Shown here: one piece after another, positions 36,320 through 62,957 of the stretch | How the letters are laid out: every line of letters begins with the position of its first letter | How positions within the stretch are numbered: position 1 is the first letter of the stretch | Assembly: GCF_954871325.1 (NCBI RefSeq) | Contig: NC_088778.1 | Span: 25,963,120-26,027,119 of the forward strand | Length of the DNA stretch: 64,000 bases | Origin: Gordionus sp. m RMFG-2023 | Taxonomy: Eukaryota; Nematomorpha; Gordioida; Chordodea; Parachordodidae | Reading direction: 5' to 3' | Position numbers and translations under genes: made by a program | The notes under the pieces: generated by a model | The model's database searches: none | What the model saw: the letters and a program-made list of their open reading frames with translations, nothing else | What the model was told of the DNA's origin: nothing

Positions 36320-36739
36320 TAGAGGTGGGAACAAAAAAAATCAGAAAATATTATAATTTTGGTTTGACTATAATTTTTTCTTTAGTTTTTCTTTTGTTTT
36401 CTAGATATTAGTTATTTTTATTTAATTTAACATAAAAAAATTAAAGAATCAATTCTAATTTTAGTTAAAATTTAAAGAAAAAGAGATTTCGCATTTTTAT
36501 TTAAAGACTTTTAAATTATTTATTTGCTTTTAATGTTTTAATTAATACTTAGGGATAATAACTGATCTCTTTTATAAGAATATAATACTAAAAATTGTAT
36601 GTGAAAAGAATAGAAATAAAATTTTGATTTTTTTAGAAACACATTCCGGAAAGTTCTAAGGTGTAGAACAGAACGGAACATAATTTGTTGCCCGAAGATA
36701 GAACAGGAACGCATAAGTTATTTTGTTCCAAGATCCCTA
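36320..36739. mobile_element. small hAT-like non-autonomous element
   Basis: The left end is TAGAGGTGGGAACAAAA; the right end is the complement of TAGGGATCTTGGAACAAAA. Subterminal GAACAGAACGGAACA occurs near the right end. No convincing target duplication. It interrupts or truncates the LINE fragment on its left. Confidence 0.55.
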
Positions 36740-37714
36740 ATTTATAACACTAAAAAATTTTTATTGTTCTTTTTAAAAAAAATGTATGTAAAAAATCTTT
36801 ACTTTGTTAAATAATCCATAAATATATAATTAGAAAAAAGCAAAGAATTTAATTTTTTTTTAAATATATACATTAGGAACCCTAACCATGATATCTCGTA
36901 TCCTCGAGGCGTCTCTTAAAGTGAGCAATTAATAAAAATTTACTTCTATAATTTAAGAATTTATATAAAAAAATTAATCCAATTATAAATATTCAAACAC
37001 GGTCAGCTGTTAAATTATGCCACTTCACGCTAACCATAAAAGCAGCACGAAACTAGCTTAAAATTGAATAAACATGCTGATAATATTTTTGACACTCCCA
37101 GTTCCCCGGGAAACTTCATTCTTTGAGATTATATTTCTATTCATTACTCTGGCATGATTTTAGAACGTTTTTTGCCCATAATATTTGGGTCAAGGTAACC
37201 TAATTATTTATATGATAGAATATCCTAAACTCAAGTTAGATAATATATATTTTTTTTAAAAATTGAAATTCGGACATTATTAAAAGGAATCTTTTACTTT
37301 TAAAAACGAAATTTGTATTCTAAACGTAATTTTTTTTTCAACGTTTAAAAGAAAGAAATTATAATTATATATATATTTATTATTATTCTTAAAAAATTTA
37401 TGCGGTCATCTAAAAAAAAAAAGAAGTTTGTCACAGAGAAATAAAATACTTTAAAATAACATTTATTTAGGTTATCAGAGCATAGACTTAAGTTTAAAAG
37501 TATATAAAGGTGAAAATATTTAGTGTAATATTCATTATTTGATTTTTTATTAAAAGAAGAATATTATTAATCTTTTTTAAAAAAAATACGAAGTAATTGG
37601 AAATTTTATTAAAAATTATATTTTACTTACACAGTGTAATAATATATATTATTTAATCTTTATATTACTTTGTTTATTTAGATCATTAAAAAACATTAAA
37701 AATAATACAAAGTG
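36740..37714. other. 5' flank of the collagen gene
   Basis: About 1 kb of AT-rich sequence without a recognisable gene or mobile-element end. It presumably holds the collagen promoter; no distinct TATA box can be picked out in this composition. Confidence 0.4.
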
Positions 37715-40700
37715 ATGGGTACGTCTAACAGCTCTAGGAAATTAACCATAATATTCGCCGCTGGTTGCTTTCTAATAGTAACTTTAACATGCTGCGTTAT
37801 TTTACCATTCTTCTATTCGCAAATGTCCACCTTGAAAACTGAACAAAAGGTTGTGGTAGAAGGAATGCTAGAATCCCTGATCGAAAAGCAAGTCATAGTG
37901 GAACAGATGGAAGCCGAATTGAAACGTTTAACGGTATAAATAAAATCACGAATTTAGTTATTTACAATTTCTTTAAAAATAAAAATACGTATTAAGTATA
38001 TAAAATTGTGATATATCGGGGAAAGAAAATACTCAGAAAATAGGCCTTAAAAAATTAATTAAAATGAATTAATTGAATAAACATTGAATCGAAAAACCAA
38101 ATTATTAATATTCAATTATAGTCGAATAATATGTTTATCATATGAGTAAAATACGAATCTATAAATAACAAACATTTCATTTGTAGGCTTACAAAAAATT
38201 TTTTTTAAAATTCTTTGGAAATATAATTTTAAAAAATCCGGGCTGGGTCATGCAAAGCATCTGCAGGTCTCTGATAAAGCTTTACAGTTCTTATTTTTTT
38301 AATTTAAAAAAATTCACGATAAAAAACAACAAAATATTATAGGAAATAAAGCAAAAAACTGTACCGACTAGTCATAGGATATCATCCCATTTATCCCAAG
38401 CTAGATCAAAGAGAAGTACTGATGAAGCGGTAGAGGCAGTTGAGGCTGCAGCGCCGGTTCCGGTAGAAACAGCTGATAGAACTAAAAGATTAGACCGCCA
38501 TGGATATGATGACTATGGCGAACCTAGAGGAACTAAGGATGTTGAAGCTGGGAGAGATGATTCAAGATACATTGAACTGTTGAGGAATCTCCAACAAACC
38601 GGAGGTGTCGTGGAAGTTGGTAAGTATTTTTTATTGTTGTTGGAAACACTTTAAATTGAAAATCAATTTATTTTGTAATATAATCGATGATTTGTGATTT
38701 TATTAAATAAAAAAATTAGATTGTGGATGTCCCAATGGTAAGCCTGGATCTCCTGGACCTCAAGGTCCTCCTGGAAATCCTGGTCAGCCTGGTACTTCCG
38801 GAAAAGACGGCCAGTCGGGTAGACCTGGTCATGATGGGCAACCCGGTAAACCGGGCTCAGATGGAAAAACGGTATTCTTTTTTTTAAATAATATTTTACG
38901 CGAGATTTATTTTTGGTTAATTCAAATCTTTGTAAGCACTCTATTTTGGTTACATTAAGCAACTGCAATATATAAAATATATTATTGTCTAATTTATTCA
39001 TAGTTACATAGATTAAAATTCTTTATGAATAATCTTTAGGCAAAGGGGGAAACATATTGATATATTTTAAAAAGAAAGATTAAACGTTTAAAAATTATTG
39101 AAGAATATTTATTTTTAAGAAAAAATATATTAACATTATCAATAATCTATAGGGGCCAGCTGGTCCTCCAGGACGTAACGGTAATGATGGAAGAGCCGGA
39201 AACGCGGGTCAAAATGGCAGACCAGGTCCAGATGGTCAACCAGGTAGAGATGGACAGCCTGGAAGAGATGGACAAAATGTAACAATATTATTTTATGATC
39301 ATTTTTATACAGAATAAATGTTCTCAGATCAATTAAATTTGTTTCACTAAACTATGTAATTTTTTAGAATTTGCAAATATTTAACTATTCTTATTTTACA
39401 GTTTTAATGAATTATTAAAACATATTTATTTATGAAAAGGGATCACCTGGCCGAGACGGAGAACCAGGTAGAGATGGTGAGCCAGGAGCACCCGGAGAAT
39501 CTGGAAAAGATGGAAGTGATGGAGAATCGGGCAAACCTGGGCAAGATGGATCTCCTGGACCTAGGGGACCAAGTGGACCTAAAGGTTTGTATAATTTTAA
39601 TGTCAATTTATTACCTTATTCATAAGGCCATAGAAGCCTATTTAAATAACCGTATATAAAGCGAATTGGTTTCTTTAAAGTGTTTGTTTCTTAAAATCTA
39701 CAATATTTAAAACCATCATCTCAAATAAAATATTATTTTCATTACTATAATTTTAAAAGGTGTTGACGGCCAACCAGGTATCCCTGGTAGAGATGGTCAG
39801 CCTGGCAAGGACGGTTTACCTGGAAAAAGAGGCAGAGATGGAAATCCTGGAGTAGATAACAAGGGACCAGGACCGTCTGGAGACGCTGGCAACCCAGGAC
39901 GAGATGGACAGCCCGGTTCAGCCGGTCCGGATGGAAAGCCCGGCCGAGACGGAAATGCTGGTCGCGACGGACAGCCAGGAAATCCTGGCAAAGATGGTGC
40001 CCCTGGATCTTCAGGTATTGATGGACCACCCGGAAAAGATGGCATATCTGGCCAACCCGGAAAAGACGGACCAGCTGGTAACCCTGGACGAGACGGAAAA
40101 CCTGGCGTTCCCGGCAAACGAGTTAGTGAAATATTATATTATAAAAGTAATATAGAAATTGTGTGTTTTTTTCTTTTAAGAAGGGAAGAAAGAACGTGTA
40201 TGTTAATTTATTACAAATATTAGTATTATATAATTTGGTAGGAGCAGCGATATTATTTTTGCTTAATTTTTTTAAAAAAAAATGTTTATATTTATTATTT
40301 AAATATTAGTTGAAATAACAAGAGTTATTTATTCTAATTTAATTATTAGTTGATGAAATAAATAGACATGATTCATTTTATATACGTATCTTTATTTTTT
40401 ATAACTTAAAATTAATTTAGTCTTTTTTATTAGGGTTCAGGCGGTGATAAAGGACCCGACGGCAAAGCTGGATTATCAGGAAAATCTGGAAGAGATGGAA
40501 TACCTGGTTCTGATGGTAAGCCCGGAATTGATGGCAGACCTGGAGAAAATGGATCACCTGTAACGCATACATATATTAAATATATAAAATATCCGCAAAT
40601 CACTTTTAATTTTTTTAAAGGCAAATAATATTTGTGAACAATTTATTGCGTTTTTTTTCTTTTCTTTCTATAAATAATCTGGATCAAATAATTGAACCAT

Positions 40701-42423
40701 ACATAATGTTTGGAAAATTCCTAAATTTCTCAACTTTTAATTGCAGGGTTTAGATGGCGATGCTGGCCGAGACGGTAGAGACGGAGCCCCTGGTAACAAA
40801 GGTCGAGATGGTCTTCCAGGCTTGGACGGTAAGCCGGGCAAAGATGGTAGGCCAGGAAGTCCTGGAAAATCTGGGGCTAAGGGATCCAAAGGTGAATCTG
40901 GTGCACCTGGAGCTGACGGCCATCCAGGTATCCCTGGCAATGATGGTCCGCCAGGTCCTAATGGCGAACCTGGTCCAACCGGATCTCAAGCTGGTAATGC
41001 GGGACGCCCTGGTAACGATGGAAGGTCCGGAAGTCCAGGACAGTCTGGTCCCCCAGGATCAAGAGGTAAAGCCGGCAACCCTGGTCAATCAGGTAGCGCT
41101 GGCTCTAAAGGAGATTCTGGTATCCCAGGTAAGGATGGAGAATCTGGTACACCTGGCTCCCCTGGACAAGATGGTCAACCCGGGTCTAATGGTACACCTG
41201 GTAGATGCCTCAATGAGTGCCAAGCCGATAACAGGAAAATCAGTGAGCAATTTGATTAATAGATAAAGAAAATATGATTGATTTACTTTAAACATTATAA
41301 TAAGGTATTCCTCAACTTTAAATAATGTAACATAAATTAAATGCTCCCTTAAGCTCTTTGCGGTGGATCCGTCTATATACATTATGGTAAGAAGACTTGC
41401 GCCGAATCTGAAACTAGAGCTCAAGTTGTATACAGCGGTTACATAGCTGGAGGTCATTATGCTGACAATTATCCAGGAGGTGGTCACAACTACCTTTGCC
41501 TTCCAGAAAATCCCAATTTCGAAAAGTATAAACGATATGATAGTTATTATAACATAAAGTACATAGGAAAATAAAGATCATATTTTTGTTGATTCATTAA
41601 CATATAAAATAGGACCCAGACTCTAGACATGATCAGAAAAAAGCAATTTTCCAAAAATAACTTTGTATATATTTTTTTAAATATCTCTTATAGATCATTT
41701 GTAAACTAATTTTTTTTTAAAAAATAGCTTTGTCAAAATATGATGCATTACTTCCATATAATTTTTTTCTTGTGATGTTTACAAATACTTATAGTTATGT
41801 TGAAGGATTTGCATCTGGCGATGACAATGAAGGCGGATCCAGAATTTACGGTGCCGAATACAGGGTTTACCCAGAAGCCTCTCCATTCATTGGAGTTGTG
41901 GGGAATATCAAACAAAAACAAGCCGTTTGTGCGGTCTGTTACACCAGTCACATGTGTACTCATGTTATGATTCCTGGAGCTGTTGAATGCCCAAGAGGTT
42001 TAGTGAATAAAATTTTGATATTTCTTTTGAGAAAGATATCATTTATATTATAGATAAATGGTGATGATTCCATCCCCATTTTTTGACATCAACTCCATTT
42101 TGAATAATACATTAGAAGCAGTTTTATTAATTTCTGTTATTTTAAAAAAATTAAATCCTTTCAAAAATTAAATTTTATATTAACGCAATGTTTTAATCAC
42201 CACAGGTATGATCAAGGAATACGGCGGTTATCTTATGGCTCTTAACAACAAATTCTGCCGCTCTCAATACATTTGCGTGGACGAATCTCCAGATTACCAT
42301 ATTGATGTTGATAGCGTAGGAGATGGAAGTGCCTTGTACATCGTTGAAGCCAAATGTGGTGCCTTACCTTGCAATGCTTATCCAGATGGCAGAGAAATCG
42401 CTTGCGTGGTTTGCGGCAAATAA
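37715..42423 (+). CDS. transmembrane collagen with short-chain C4-type C-terminus
   Basis: Eleven exons: 37715-37933, 38343-38619, 38720-38871, 39153-39278, 39440-39584, 39760-40121, 40434-40559, 40747-41242, 41354-41525, 41795-41997, 42206-42423; in phase throughout, 831 aa. Residues 1-73: short basic head, one membrane span (about 10-34) and a Glu/Lys-rich, probably coiled stretch. Next is a linker with two furin-type sites (RSKR/S and RTKR/L). A Cys pair (DCGCPNG) opens about 430 residues of Gly-X-Y, rich in GRDG, GKDG and PGRPG, with one small interruption (GSQAGNAG). The C-terminal 200 residues are Cys-rich: [34 protein letters not shown] and EIACVVCGK end, as in sponge-type short-chain collagen C4. 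Type II membrane insertion followed by shedding is inferred. Exons are GC-richer than flanks. The ATG at 37715 precedes the membrane span directly. Confidence 0.9.
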
Positions 42424-42956
42424 ACACACACTTTACAACATCGGCCCTTATTTTTATTATATTGAAATTTTTTTATAATTTAAAAAAAAACTAACATTCT
42501 AATTTTTATTATGATAGATACATTTGCTAAAGTCAGGAAATAATTATAGTCGCTTTTATGTAGTTTTTTTTAAAAAAATAACTTATTTTATAAATATTAT
42601 ATTATCGCGGAATCAATTTTTATTTATAAGGTCATGCACCATTTAATTATACGTCATATATGAATTTGATTTTTAAAATTTAAATAAATATTTAGAGCAT
42701 CCAAAATAGTGCCTATTTGTGTTAGTTATACTTTCTTTATAAATTTTGAGAATCAGTCCATAAACTAAAAAAGATAGGATTAATATATTGATAAATCTAA
42801 AATGCACTTGCAAAGCTTAATAATCATAGAAAATATGTTTAAAAAAATGGTAGATTTTTCTGAGCCAAAATTAGTAATGGTTTATTTTTACAGGATTAAT
42901 TAATTCTTACTTTTTCTAGGAAATATTTATTTATAAATATGAAATCGATCCCTTTC
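42424..42956. other. 3' flank of the collagen gene
   Basis: AT-rich; no other gene seen. Confidence 0.4.
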
Positions 42957-43144
42957 TAGGGAGTTAAAAAAAACCCGGTTCAGAAGAAAGAGAGAAAAAA
43001 GAAAAAATGAAAGAGAAAACCAAAATAATATTGTGTCTGGAGATTTTGCTCATAGGTAGTAGAAAGGTTTGGCCCTCTATTTGCCAAATCTCACGAATCT
43101 TTGTTTTTAAAAATCGACCAGAGTCGGGAATTTCAACAAATCTA
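42957..43144. mobile_element. degenerate MITE, TAGTGTTG family
   Basis: The ends (TAGGGAGTTAAAA and TTTCAACAAATCTA) and interior (AATAATATTGTG, GGAGATTTTGCTCATAGG, GAAAGGTTTGG) align with the copies at 49173, 57980 and 62730. Confidence 0.55.
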
Positions 43145-45726
43145 CTTACACTCACCTTTGCATTAATTTTAAAAAAAATATATAATTATATGTGAAAAAA
43201 TAATAAAGTAGTCAAAGAGGACGTGTATTGCTGGTTCGTCTTATTTTTAAACTTATTTATGTTTAGCCCAGGATGAGCAGATTTTAAACTCGGACACCCT
43301 ATTTTCGTTTTTTTATGTATGTACATTAGATAAATATTATTTGTTATTTATGTATTTTTTTTTATATTACAAAGATAATTTATATAAATCTAAATAGCCT
43401 TCATCTTTTTAGCTTGTTTAGAGATAGCTATATAGATGGATAAACAGACGACTGTCTAGAAATAAGAACCAGGATAAATAATAAAATCCCTGCAAAAAAA
43501 ATGTAAAAATAAAATAAGCCAATGTCATTATTTATCACATATGCTATAAATCTACAAAAAAATCAATAAGTACTAAAGTATATAAAATACCCATATTCTA
43601 CATTTATAGTTTTATTACTCTCTATCTCCTCAAGAAAATTTGAGACAATTAATTTAGCCAAAAGTATTACGCAAGCCTGGAAATTTTGCTCAAAGGTCAT
43701 AGAAAGGTTTGGACATCTTAACAGAACTCGAGGCTTAAGTAATATTATTTTGGCTAAAATCTTAACTTACATTACTACAGTTTCAGCATTACTAACTATA
43801 AAAAAAACAGAACAATTAGAGCCTATTAAAATGAATTATTTTTTTTCGAAAATATTTATTTAGTAATTGACTATTAGGACATAATTGTCAACTCCGGAAA
43901 ATTTGTTTTTAATAATGATTATATTATTATATACATTTTATATAATAATTAATTACATACAGATGGAATAAATGAATTAAGTATTGCAATAAAATAATAA
44001 TTAAACTTAAAATATTCGCAAAAAATAAAATATAAAATAAACGACAATGATTTTTCATCATAGAAATTTTTTTTACAAAATAATGAGGTTCTGTCATTTA
44101 ATAATTTGTTATTTAAAGTCAGGCAAAAATGTAATTAATTATAATATATAGTTAATATGTAAACATTTTCGTAGGAAAAAAGCAAATTTTTCATCATTTT
44201 TGGCGGATTTTAACCTGTGTATAAAAAATAAATAACAGATTCGCATTAATATAAATTCATACAAAAAAAGAAGGGTATTTATTTTCTTAAAAATAAATAT
44301 AAAGATTCTTATGGTAAATTTATGATTTTCAAATATGATAGAATTGCACGTATTTTTTAAATTGGTAAGTACAAAGTAGCGCGACTAAACCAAATAGCCC
44401 AGTCACTATTTACCTACCTTTATAATTCAATTTTATTATGTAGTTTATATAACAATTATTATAAATACATTTTTTTTATACAATTATAGCGCTTCTCGTG
44501 GGATCGCAGATAACTTAAAACGAAGCGGGAAAGATCGAAATCTCAAAAACAGTTGTTATATTTGTTTTAAAAAATTGAAACGCGAAAATATTATTTATAA
44601 GCGGGAACGTAGGCGTATTAAATGTATATAAAAGAAATTACAGGTCATATAAAAAAAATGATTTATTTACAAAGATTTTTGAAATTTAATTAATCTTTTT
44701 TTAAAAATATAATATATCGAACAGTTTTTTTAAAAGAAATTATCTTTGGGTTTGCTGAGAATATGGGAAGTGGGGGGGGGGGGTAAAGTAAATAATAACA
44801 AGCATGAGAAACCATTTTTTTCAACCAGGGTAGATGAATATAAAAAAACAAATTTCTCTTTCTTAAAAGTAATGACTTTCTAGGACTAGAATTCTAATCA
44901 TTAAAACTAAAATACAATCTTATGACAAGCTTTTGATTTTGGCTTATCACAATATAATAATAGACCAATAATTATTTCAAAATAAATAATTATATAAATA
45001 TATTTATTCTAAATTTTTTTAAACTGTGACTACAATTTTTTCATTTTTGATATTTGACTAATAATCCTTTTTTTGAAATAAAGAACATAAATTATTCCTT
45101 ATATCGGTCAGAATTTTCCAAAAAGAAGATGATGCATTGCGCCGAAAACAAAAAAAATATAGTCATGTGTAAATATTATGCTTCAGTAAAAAGTGTTCAC
45201 ACGAGGAACAATTGTTAAAATGTGTTATTATGGTTTGTATAACTTTATTAACAATAATGATGCTTAAAAGCCGTAAAGAGAAGGGAGTGGGGGGGGGATT
45301 ATGGAATTTGGCACTTGTTTTAATTTTGACATCGATAGGAAAAAAAAAATAACAAACCGAATTTCTTTTATATGAATATTTTTAAACTATAATTTGGAGA
45401 AAAACGATATCGGACTCATCCAGGAAACCCTAGAGGAATAAAAAGTCGAAAATATCAACGAATTTTGTTATGTTAATGCCTTTAAGGTTTTATTTATTTT
45501 ATTTTTTTTTAAACTAAACATTTGGTTTAAAGATTATTCATCTTTCGGAATGAAAAAGCAAAAAAATCTTAGGTTTATTCAATAAAAACGAAACCTTAAA
45601 CGTGACGTTTTTTTTTAAAAAAAATATTTATATTATCTATTTGAATTTTACTTTCTTCTCGTTATAAAAAATTTTTTTGCCTATCACCGGGGAAAGTTTA
45701 AAAAAAATATTTGCGTAATTTTAATT
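43145..45726. other. intergenic stretch between collagen and PKC
   Basis: No gene. At 43620-43765 lies the interior of another copy of the TAGTGTTG-family MITE (GCAAGCCTGGAAATTTTGC, CTCGAGGCTTAAGTAATATT) without clear ends. G-runs sit at about 44773 and 45288. Confidence 0.45.
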
Positions 45727-59024
<13,298 letters not shown>

Positions 59025-62000
59025 CTAAATTTTTATTTTTAAAAAATAACTTTTCAATGCAATGAAAATATAAACCTTATAAATATCAAAATTCGGGATT
59101 TAAAGGGGCTGGATCAATGGACCTTAAAATAAGTTTAAAAAATGGCAATTTTTTTTTATAACAACTTAACATTCTCTCGTTTTAAGCCTTTATTGCTACA
59201 TTTCAACATTAAAAAAAATCCTCAATCACTCACCTATAAAAACTTAAAATAATCACTGAAATTGTTTAAAATGTTATTTTTTGATATTTATTGAAATTTT
59301 ATAATATAAAATACAAAAATTACAAAATAATTTATAACTGGGGGAGGGATATATTTTTCCCACTGTGTATTATATACATTATTTTTTGTTAAAAAAAGAA
59401 AAATCAATTTCTTTTAGCGTTAATGCATAGCGAAACTTTACAAATAGAACATTCCCAGGATGTCCTTATATATTTTCCCAAGGGATTCAGAATCACTAGC
59501 AAGAATTTTTATAGAAATATGATCCGATCACTTTTTCCTTGTATCATCAGCGACATATTTTTTATGAAATTTTTAAGGAGTCGATATTAAATTGCGCAAG
59601 GATGATACACCCGAGTCAAGAATCTTTTGAGATAGCAGATTTTAGATCATTTTTAATCGAAATAGAGACCTCTTATATAATCACCAGAGCCGTAATGATA
59701 TAAAACTTAGTAGGGGTATTGTAATTGCCCTTCAATTTAATTCAATTAGGTTGTCCTCGACTTCCTTTGAGTATATTTCAAAAGAAGAATCCGAATCAGT
59801 TGAACATATATCAGACGATAAAATTTTTTTGAAAAATTTTATAGAAATATATAATATTTTTGAAAAATATAATATTTTTGAAAAATTTTATAAAAATATA
59901 ATATTTTTGAAAAATTTTATAAAAATATAATATTTTTAAAATATAAATGTAAAATAAGCATTATTGCACAGTGGGACATAAAATGACCGGTTACATTTTT
60001 TGTAACTGCCAAAAAAATAAATGATCATTTTTAAAAATATTGATATTTATGATAAATATATAGAATATATAAATGTTTCTTATCATTTTTTATTTATCAA
60101 ATGTACCAGAATTTTGCATAAAGTAGATTTAAAAATTTTATAAAAAATATTTTGCATAAAATAAAATAAAAAGGCGGGATTGATAAAATACGAAACTTTT
60201 TGCGCGCGAAAATATTTAAATAAACATAATTTATTCCTCTTGAAAGTATTTTTCTTTTTTACCTCTAAAATAAATAAACTTACAGTAAAGCTTTTTAAGT
60301 TAAATTATCCACCTCCCACCTTTAAAATAATTAATTTTAAAAGCAGTTCTTGGGTGTAGGCTATTTTTTGGTCCCGCTCTTTTCCTCTAAGCCTATAGAC
60401 GTTTTAATAACATTTCTCAGAAATGTTGTGCGTACAAGTACGTGCGGCTTGCCCACAAACGTGTGGAGGGCTCCTCATATTTTTTTTGCCCCTTAAATTA
60501 ATAAATTTCAATTAGATGGAAATGAGGAAAACCTAGCGTTGCTCTGTTGTATATTCAACGTTAGAGGGCGAATGCGCTATCACGTATCACGTAAATAATA
60601 TAATTTTTTAAATGGGATAAATTCATACCATCTGTGTATTAAATAAAAGAAAAAAATAAAGTCGGGTTAAATATGTCCCACCATGTATTAAAGGTCCTTT
60701 TTTAGGTGGGACAAATTTCAACCGACTGTAATAAAGGGTTAAACTGTGAACGTGGTATGCGCGAATTGTCTAAGCGATGGGAAATTAATCGCTAGCGAAA
60801 TCATGGCCGATTCGTCAAAAATACCTTTTTGATATATACGTAAACAGCTGTCGCGTTTTCATCATTTCGCGCTGCTTGTTTTATTAAATTATGCAGAGAA
60901 TAATTTCCCATCGATTGAGTAAATCGCCCATGCCATAAATGAGTCGTAAAGGTTTGCATGTTTATTATTCGTAAAAATTTGAATTTCGCCAATATAGAAA
61001 TGCACTTAAAATTTAATGCAAAAGAAGTTAAAGTAATTTTAATAATTTGATTTTGTATAATCATTGTCATTGTCAATTATAAATCAGAAGATAAACTACT
61101 ATTCTATATACCAACTAGTTATTAAGGGAGAGAAAAAGAAAAAGATAGATAATTGATTATTATAACTATCCTAAATCTAAGAGATATATAAGTTAGGAAA
61201 TGCGAAGAAAATGAAGTTCAATATAAAAATAAAGGAAGGAATTAGTTAATATATTCATATCTATCATTGTGTCACCCTCCTGCAATTACAGTTAGAGCAA
61301 ATTCGCAACAAAATATATGAATTTAATTTGCGGTAACTGTGAATTTAATATGCTAATGACATACCATAGAATTGTAGTTTTCGGGCGTATATCAAAAGAA
61401 TAGCAAACAAAAAATAGAAAGTTGCAAAATATCATTTCCAAAAAAAAATATGTCATTTAGAACGCTTTAATTATAAAAAATTTTTTTTATCGTCTGCTTT
61501 ACTAGCCGTATTAATTTCGAATGGTTTACACATTTTAAAATAATAGGTATTTAAAATTTATAATATATATAAATTACTCTGTAATCATTTATAAAATAGT
61601 TTATATATATTTTTTTAATTATAAGGGCGTAGAGAAAACCATCGGCACAAACCCAAATGATTAACGATTAAGAATTATAAAAGCAGAGCTAAGGCTGACC
61701 GATAGTTCAAAGATAAAAGTTTGTAATTTAAACCATTGTAAGAGGAAAGATAACAAAACTTTGCAGAAATACCAAGTCAGCTGTCAAAGTAACTACAGGC
61801 TTTTTTATAATAACGATTTTAAAATATCTGTAAGATAATTTCTAGAAGATTCCCTTTTTCGGACTAGGTTCGATTTAATTAGGAGTGTGCAAGATATTAA
61901 AAATTAAATATTTTAAGAGAAAAAAAAACGAATGCTTATCTACATTTCAGAACTTCCGTTAATCCAACTCTATAACTATGAAAATAAAAGTGACGACGGA

Positions 62001-62721
62001 CCCGGTCATACATCATCAATATGGTGTCCAAAAAAAGCGTAATTCTAATAATATAATTTTGGATACATAAACACAACAGTAGTAGGATTTCTCTTTCCAA
62101 AATATAACTTTTTTTAAAACGGATATCCATTTATTTTTTTATAGCGGATATCTATCTATTTTTTTAAAAAGGATATCCATTTACTTTTTAAAAACGAATA
62201 TCCATTTTTGTTGTTGTTATAAGGTAGATTAAAATCCTTAATATCATTTAATTCAGAAAATTTTAACAAAAAATCGAAATGAAAGAAAAATATAAAAGAT
62301 TAAAAAATTATTGAGGCTCAATCACAACATACAAAAAAATTTTATTGTTTTAAAAAAATATATAGTATGATAATTTTAGTTTTGTTTTTTTTAAATACCA
62401 CAATAAAATGGCACCTGCTTTAGATAATCAAAAAAAATATTTTTCTTATTAAAAATCAATAGTTTGCAATTAACTTCTACCACTACTATAGCCCTGTAAG
62501 GATCTGTCCGACCCCGACCGATTTCTGCTTCTGACTAGTTTGCATCCAATGATGTATATAATATATACTACTAAATTGGGGATTCATTCAAATGCATTTA
62601 AAAGTGTCCAACTAGCTTTGTATCGTCATTTTGTGGTTTGCACGTTGATTAAATGACATCAATGTGCATTCATATAATAAAAATAAGACAATTAATGGGC
62701 GTGCAAGCCAAAATAGTGCTA
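59025..62721. other. 5' side of PKC, no exon recognised
   Basis: The rest of the PKC C2 domain should lie upstream of 59024 on the minus strand, but no stretch here gave a C2-like reading. Seen instead: a short tandem repeat of AATATTTTTGAAAAATTTTA (59835-59945), a scrap of the palindromic Harbinger-type MITE (61275-61357), an inverted pair around GATGGGAAATTA (60775 and 60905), and a tandem repeat with GGATATCCATTTA at 62120-62210. Confidence 0.4.
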
Positions 62722-62729
62722 CAGCTGAC

Positions 62730-62949
62730 TAGTGTTGATAAATGTCTCGTTTTGAGCCTATTTAAAAACAGCTAACTCAATATTTCATCCAGAAAAATAT
62801 TACGCAAGCCTGAAGATTTTGCTCATAGAAGGAACAAAGGTGTAGACTTATATTATCGAAATCTCGAGGCTTAAACTATATTTTTCTGGCTAAAATTTGA
62901 GTTAGCAGTTTTAAAAAATCGGCTCAAAACGTGCCGTTTAACAATACTA
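62730..62949. mobile_element. 220-bp MITE, TAGTGTTG hAT family
   Basis: The same length and arrangement as 49173-49392, with ends TAGTGTTGATAAATGTCTC and the complement of TAGTATTGTTAAACGGCAC. The flanks CAGCTGAC (62722-62729) and CAGCCGAC (62950-62957) differ at one base. Confidence 0.85.
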
Positions 62950-62957
62950 CAGCCGAC

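Noticed and set aside
39745-40989. Minus-strand open frames rich in Pro/Gly opposite the collagen
   Set aside because: They are mirror images of the Gly-X-Y codons; the plus strand has the spliced, in-phase gene.
40754-41266. 170-codon plus frame overlapping collagen exon 8
   Set aside because: It is a shifted reading of the same repeats; the Gly-X-Y frame continues across the splice sites and this one does not.
60801-61076. 91-codon minus frame considered as a PKC C2 exon
   Set aside because: It has none of the conserved C2 strands and includes an inverted repeat around GATGGGAAATTA, so it is probably repeat-derived.
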